A stretch of 7,800 nt of DNA from NCBI GenBank assembly GCA_010028225.1, contig RGOY01000053.1:1-7800 (forward strand). Reading direction: 5' to 3'. Shown one piece after another: positions 6,070 through 7,800 of this stretch. Every line of letters begins with the position of its first letter. Position 1 is the first letter of the stretch. A model generated the notes under the pieces. That model was not told the DNA's origin and made no database searches. It saw nothing but the letters and a program-made list of their open reading frames with translations. The position numbers and the translations under genes were made by a program. Source of the DNA: Actinomycetota bacterium (GTDB lineage: Bacteria; Actinomycetota; Actinomycetes; Nanopelagicales; Nanopelagicaceae).

Positions 6070-7743
6070 CTAACCGAGCAAGGCAAGAATCATTCCATTG
6101 ACTGCGTCGCCGACCTCATCAACTGCACGCTCTGCAAGATCGCGAGCCCCTATAGCCTCGAGGTAGCACTTGAGTTTTGCCTCGGTACCGCTTGGACGAA
6201 TAATTAAGCGAATCGTCAGCGTCTCTTGCTCTAGCCAGAGTCGAATACCTTCGGTAGGTGGCAGTGAAGTCGCAGGGGATGAGAGATCGTCAATACTTCG
6301 CAGAGTAAAGCCCGCAATCTCTTTGATTGACCCACTCTTAAAGTGATCGATAGCGCGCGGGATAAGCGCCATGTCGCTCATCCGAATCGAGATCTGCTTT
6401 GTTGCATGGAAACCATAGCGCTGCCAAATTGCATCAAGATAGTCAATGAGATTTGAGCCGGACTCTTTGAGAGTGGCAGCAAGATCGGTCATGAGAAGTC
6501 CCGCGCTGATGCCATCCTTATCATTGACAGTAGTCGGATCTACTGCATATCCAAGAGCCTCTTCGTAACCGAAAGTAAGGCCTCTTACTTTTGCTAGCCA
6601 CTTGAATCCAGTCAGAGTTTCGGTAAATGCGATCTCATGGTGCTTGGCAATCTTCGCAAGAATTGAAGAGGAGACAATCGAATTAGCAAGGATGGCACCT
6701 GATTTTTTCTCTTTCGTGAGGCTTGAGGCGATGTATTCTCCCAAGATCGCACCAACTTCATCTCCCCGAAGCATGCGCCACTGAGATTCACTCGTGAGAT
6801 GGATGTCCTTGACGGCGATTGCACATCGATCGGCATCTGGATCATTTGCAACGACAAGGTCAGCATCGAAATTTCTTGCCGTTTCAAGTGCGAGATCCAT
6901 CGCGCCTTGCTCTTCGGGATTAGGGAAAGCGACAGTAGGGAAGTCAGGGTCAGGTTGGGCTTGGGCATCAACAAGAATGGGCTCTGCAAATCCTGCAGCA
7001 TGAAATACCGAGCGAAAAGTCTGCGTCCCAACGCCATGCATAGCGGTGTAAACAACTTTGATGTCACGAGGTTTTGATACCAATCGAGCAGTCGCATGCA
7101 CATACCGACGAATTACTGCCTCATCGAGCGTGTTCCATAGTCGTTTTCGGGGGAGAGCTTTTACTGATTCAATCGCCTTGATCTCATTAAATATCGCCTT
7201 ATCTGTAGGTGCGATGATTTGCGAGCCATTAAAGTCGATCCCATCAACGCATCCGCCAAGGTAAACCTTGTAGCCATTATCTGAGGCTGGATTATGGCTT
7301 GCAGTCACCATCACACCGACATCAAGAGCTAAATCTCGAAGCGCAAAGGCCAAAATCGGGGTCGGCAAGGGCCTTGGCAAGATGTAGACATCGAAGCCTG
7401 CCCCGCTAAAAATTTCTGCACTGTCTTCTGCAAATCTCTCAGAACCATGTCGGCTATCGCGGCCGATGATTACAGATTTCAGACCTCGCGCCTTCATATA
7501 TCTAGAGATTCCACCTGCTGCTCTACCAACGACCGCTCGATTCATCTGCGAGGGACCAGGTCCCATCCGACCCCGAAGCCCAGCTGTACCGAATTCAAGA
7601 AGTCCTTGGAAGCAGACTCTTAACGCCGATTCATCTTCGCTCTGAAGCATCGATTGAAGTTCAGATGCGCTCTTTGGATCTGGATCATCCAGGATCCACT
7701 TCTCTACCTCCTCAACGAGTGATGGGTTTATCGCCATATTCAC
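6070..7743 (-). CDS. pmmB: Phosphohexo/pentomutase of the PGM2/PmmB type
   Basis: This alpha-D-phosphohexomutase superfamily member moves phosphate between C1 and the terminal carbon of a sugar phosphate through a phosphoserine. All four active-site elements are present in its 557 residues: TASHNPASDNGYKVY (147-161; phosphoserine Ser149), the metal loop NDPDADR (300-306; Asp301, Asp303, Asp305), the sugar-selecting loop GYEEALGY (392-399) and the phosphate site RPSGTEAK (516-523). An N-terminal FGTAGLRGRMG (51-61) is typical of this branch. The opening WILDDPDP resembles mycobacterial PmmB, for which I recall deoD as the neighbour. The branch includes human PGM2, a phosphopentomutase. Being in the deo operon ahead of deoC, with no DeoB seen, it probably converts (deoxy)ribose-1-phosphate to the 5-phosphate; hexose activity is possible. 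The GTG start (7743) overlaps the preceding stop as GTGA; an in-frame ATG two codons later (7737), with AAGAG five bases upstream, is an alternative. Confidence 0.92.
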   Translation of the reverse strand: MNMAINPSLVEEVEKWILDDPDPKSASELQSMLQSEDESALRVCFQGLLEFGTAGLRGRMGPGPSQMNRAVVGRAAGGISRYMKARGLKSVIIGRDSRHGSERFAEDSAEIFSGAGFDVYILPRPLPTPILAFALRDLALDVGVMVTASHNPASDNGYKVYLGGCVDGIDFNGSQIIAPTDKAIFNEIKAIESVKALPRKRLWNTLDEAVIRRYVHATARLVSKPRDIKVVYTAMHGVGTQTFRSVFHAAGFAEPILVDAQAQPDPDFPTVAFPNPEEQGAMDLALETARNFDADLVVANDPDADRCAIAVKDIHLTSESQWRMLRGDEVGAILGEYIASSLTKEKKSGAILANSIVSSSILAKIAKHHEIAFTETLTGFKWLAKVRGLTFGYEEALGYAVDPTTVNDKDGISAGLLMTDLAATLKESGSNLIDYLDAIWQRYGFHATKQISIRMSDMALIPRAIDHFKSGSIKEIAGFTLRSIDDLSSPATSLPPTEGIRLWLEQETLTIRLIIRPSGTEAKLKCYLEAIGARDLAERAVDEVGDAVNGMILALLG

Positions 7744-7799
7744 TCTTCATCCAGAGTCGGTCGAGCGCGTAATTGATCAACATATTCCGTCGGTGCACC
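7740..7799 (-). CDS. C-terminal end of an unidentified gene upstream of the mutase (partial)
   Basis: On the minus strand the frame is open from the right edge for 19 codons, reading GAPTEYVDQLRARPTLDEE and then TGA. That stop overlaps the mutase GTG in the same GTGA arrangement as the ALDH pair, which is typical of operon neighbours and is the main reason to believe it is coding. The tail is too short to identify. By analogy with the mycobacterial deoD-pmmB order a purine nucleoside phosphorylase would be expected, but these residues do not resemble any phosphorylase C-terminus I can recall, so I assign no function. Confidence 0.55.
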   Translation of the reverse strand, partial: GAPTEYVDQLRARPTLDEE

Positions 7800-7800
7800 T

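Noticed and set aside
6612..7103. 163-codon minus-strand frame inside the mutase gene
   Set aside because: It overlaps the mutase on the same strand in another frame, covering its metal-binding loop region. Its composition (rich in Leu, Ser, Arg) looks like an out-of-frame translation.
7735..7800. Alternative minus-strand frame at the right edge beginning MLINYALDRLW
   Set aside because: It runs into the mutase coding region out of frame and lacks a ribosome site. The competing frame ends exactly at the mutase start as GTGA, which is the usual operon arrangement.
1..7800. Mobile elements, CRISPR arrays, tRNA/rRNA genes, toxin-antitoxin or defence genes
   Set aside because: Both strands are filled by metabolic genes with short gaps. 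I saw no terminal inverted repeats, spaced repeat arrays or RNA-gene signatures.

Overview
The window is ordinary chromosomal DNA carrying a compact nucleoside-catabolism locus, most likely from an actinobacterium of moderate GC (about half G+C, judged by eye). The evidence is protein type. The cytidine deaminase has the CAEC zinc motif, and the adenosine deaminase has the HDHLDGG and NTDNRLMS motifs that I know from mycobacterial and streptomycete enzymes. The sugar-phosphate mutase resembles mycobacterial PmmB, and the gene content matches the deo/cdd/add neighbourhood of Actinobacteria. A small-genome freshwater actinobacterium (acI/Nanopelagicales-like) would fit the GC, dense packing and frequent GTG/TTG starts. 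That placement is a guess from style and is not proven by the sequence.

Layout. On the + strand, from the left edge: a BMP-family (nucleoside-type) solute-binding protein missing its first residues (2-1000), cytidine deaminase (1068-1460) and adenosine deaminase (1467-2612). A 45-base convergent gap follows. The rest is a minus-strand operon, read from the right edge: the last 19 codons of an unidentified gene (7740-7799), a PGM2/PmmB-type phosphohexo/pentomutase (6070-7743), deoxyribose-phosphate aldolase (5015-5989), a full-length aldehyde dehydrogenase (3503-4993) and a half-length, catalytically empty aldehyde dehydrogenase (2658-3506). No gap exceeds about 80 bases. I see no RNA gene, mobile element, CRISPR array or phage signature.

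How the genes work together (inference from families). Nucleosides would be captured by the binding protein and deaminated by Cdd and Add. A phosphorylase not visible here would cleave them to (deoxy)ribose-1-phosphate. The mutase would isomerise this to the 5-phosphate, DeoC would split deoxyribose-5-phosphate into glyceraldehyde-3-phosphate and acetaldehyde, and the aldehyde dehydrogenase would oxidise the acetaldehyde.

The most interesting point is the aldehyde dehydrogenase pair. A complete ALDH (496 aa) is followed, with a GTGA start/stop overlap, by a half ALDH (282 aa) lacking the catalytic Asn, Lys, Glu and Cys. Together they have the architecture of ALDH16, an ALDH with an extra non-catalytic ALDH-like domain, but as two genes. 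The window otherwise shows known pathways, and I did not find an unfamiliar defence, mobile or regulatory system.
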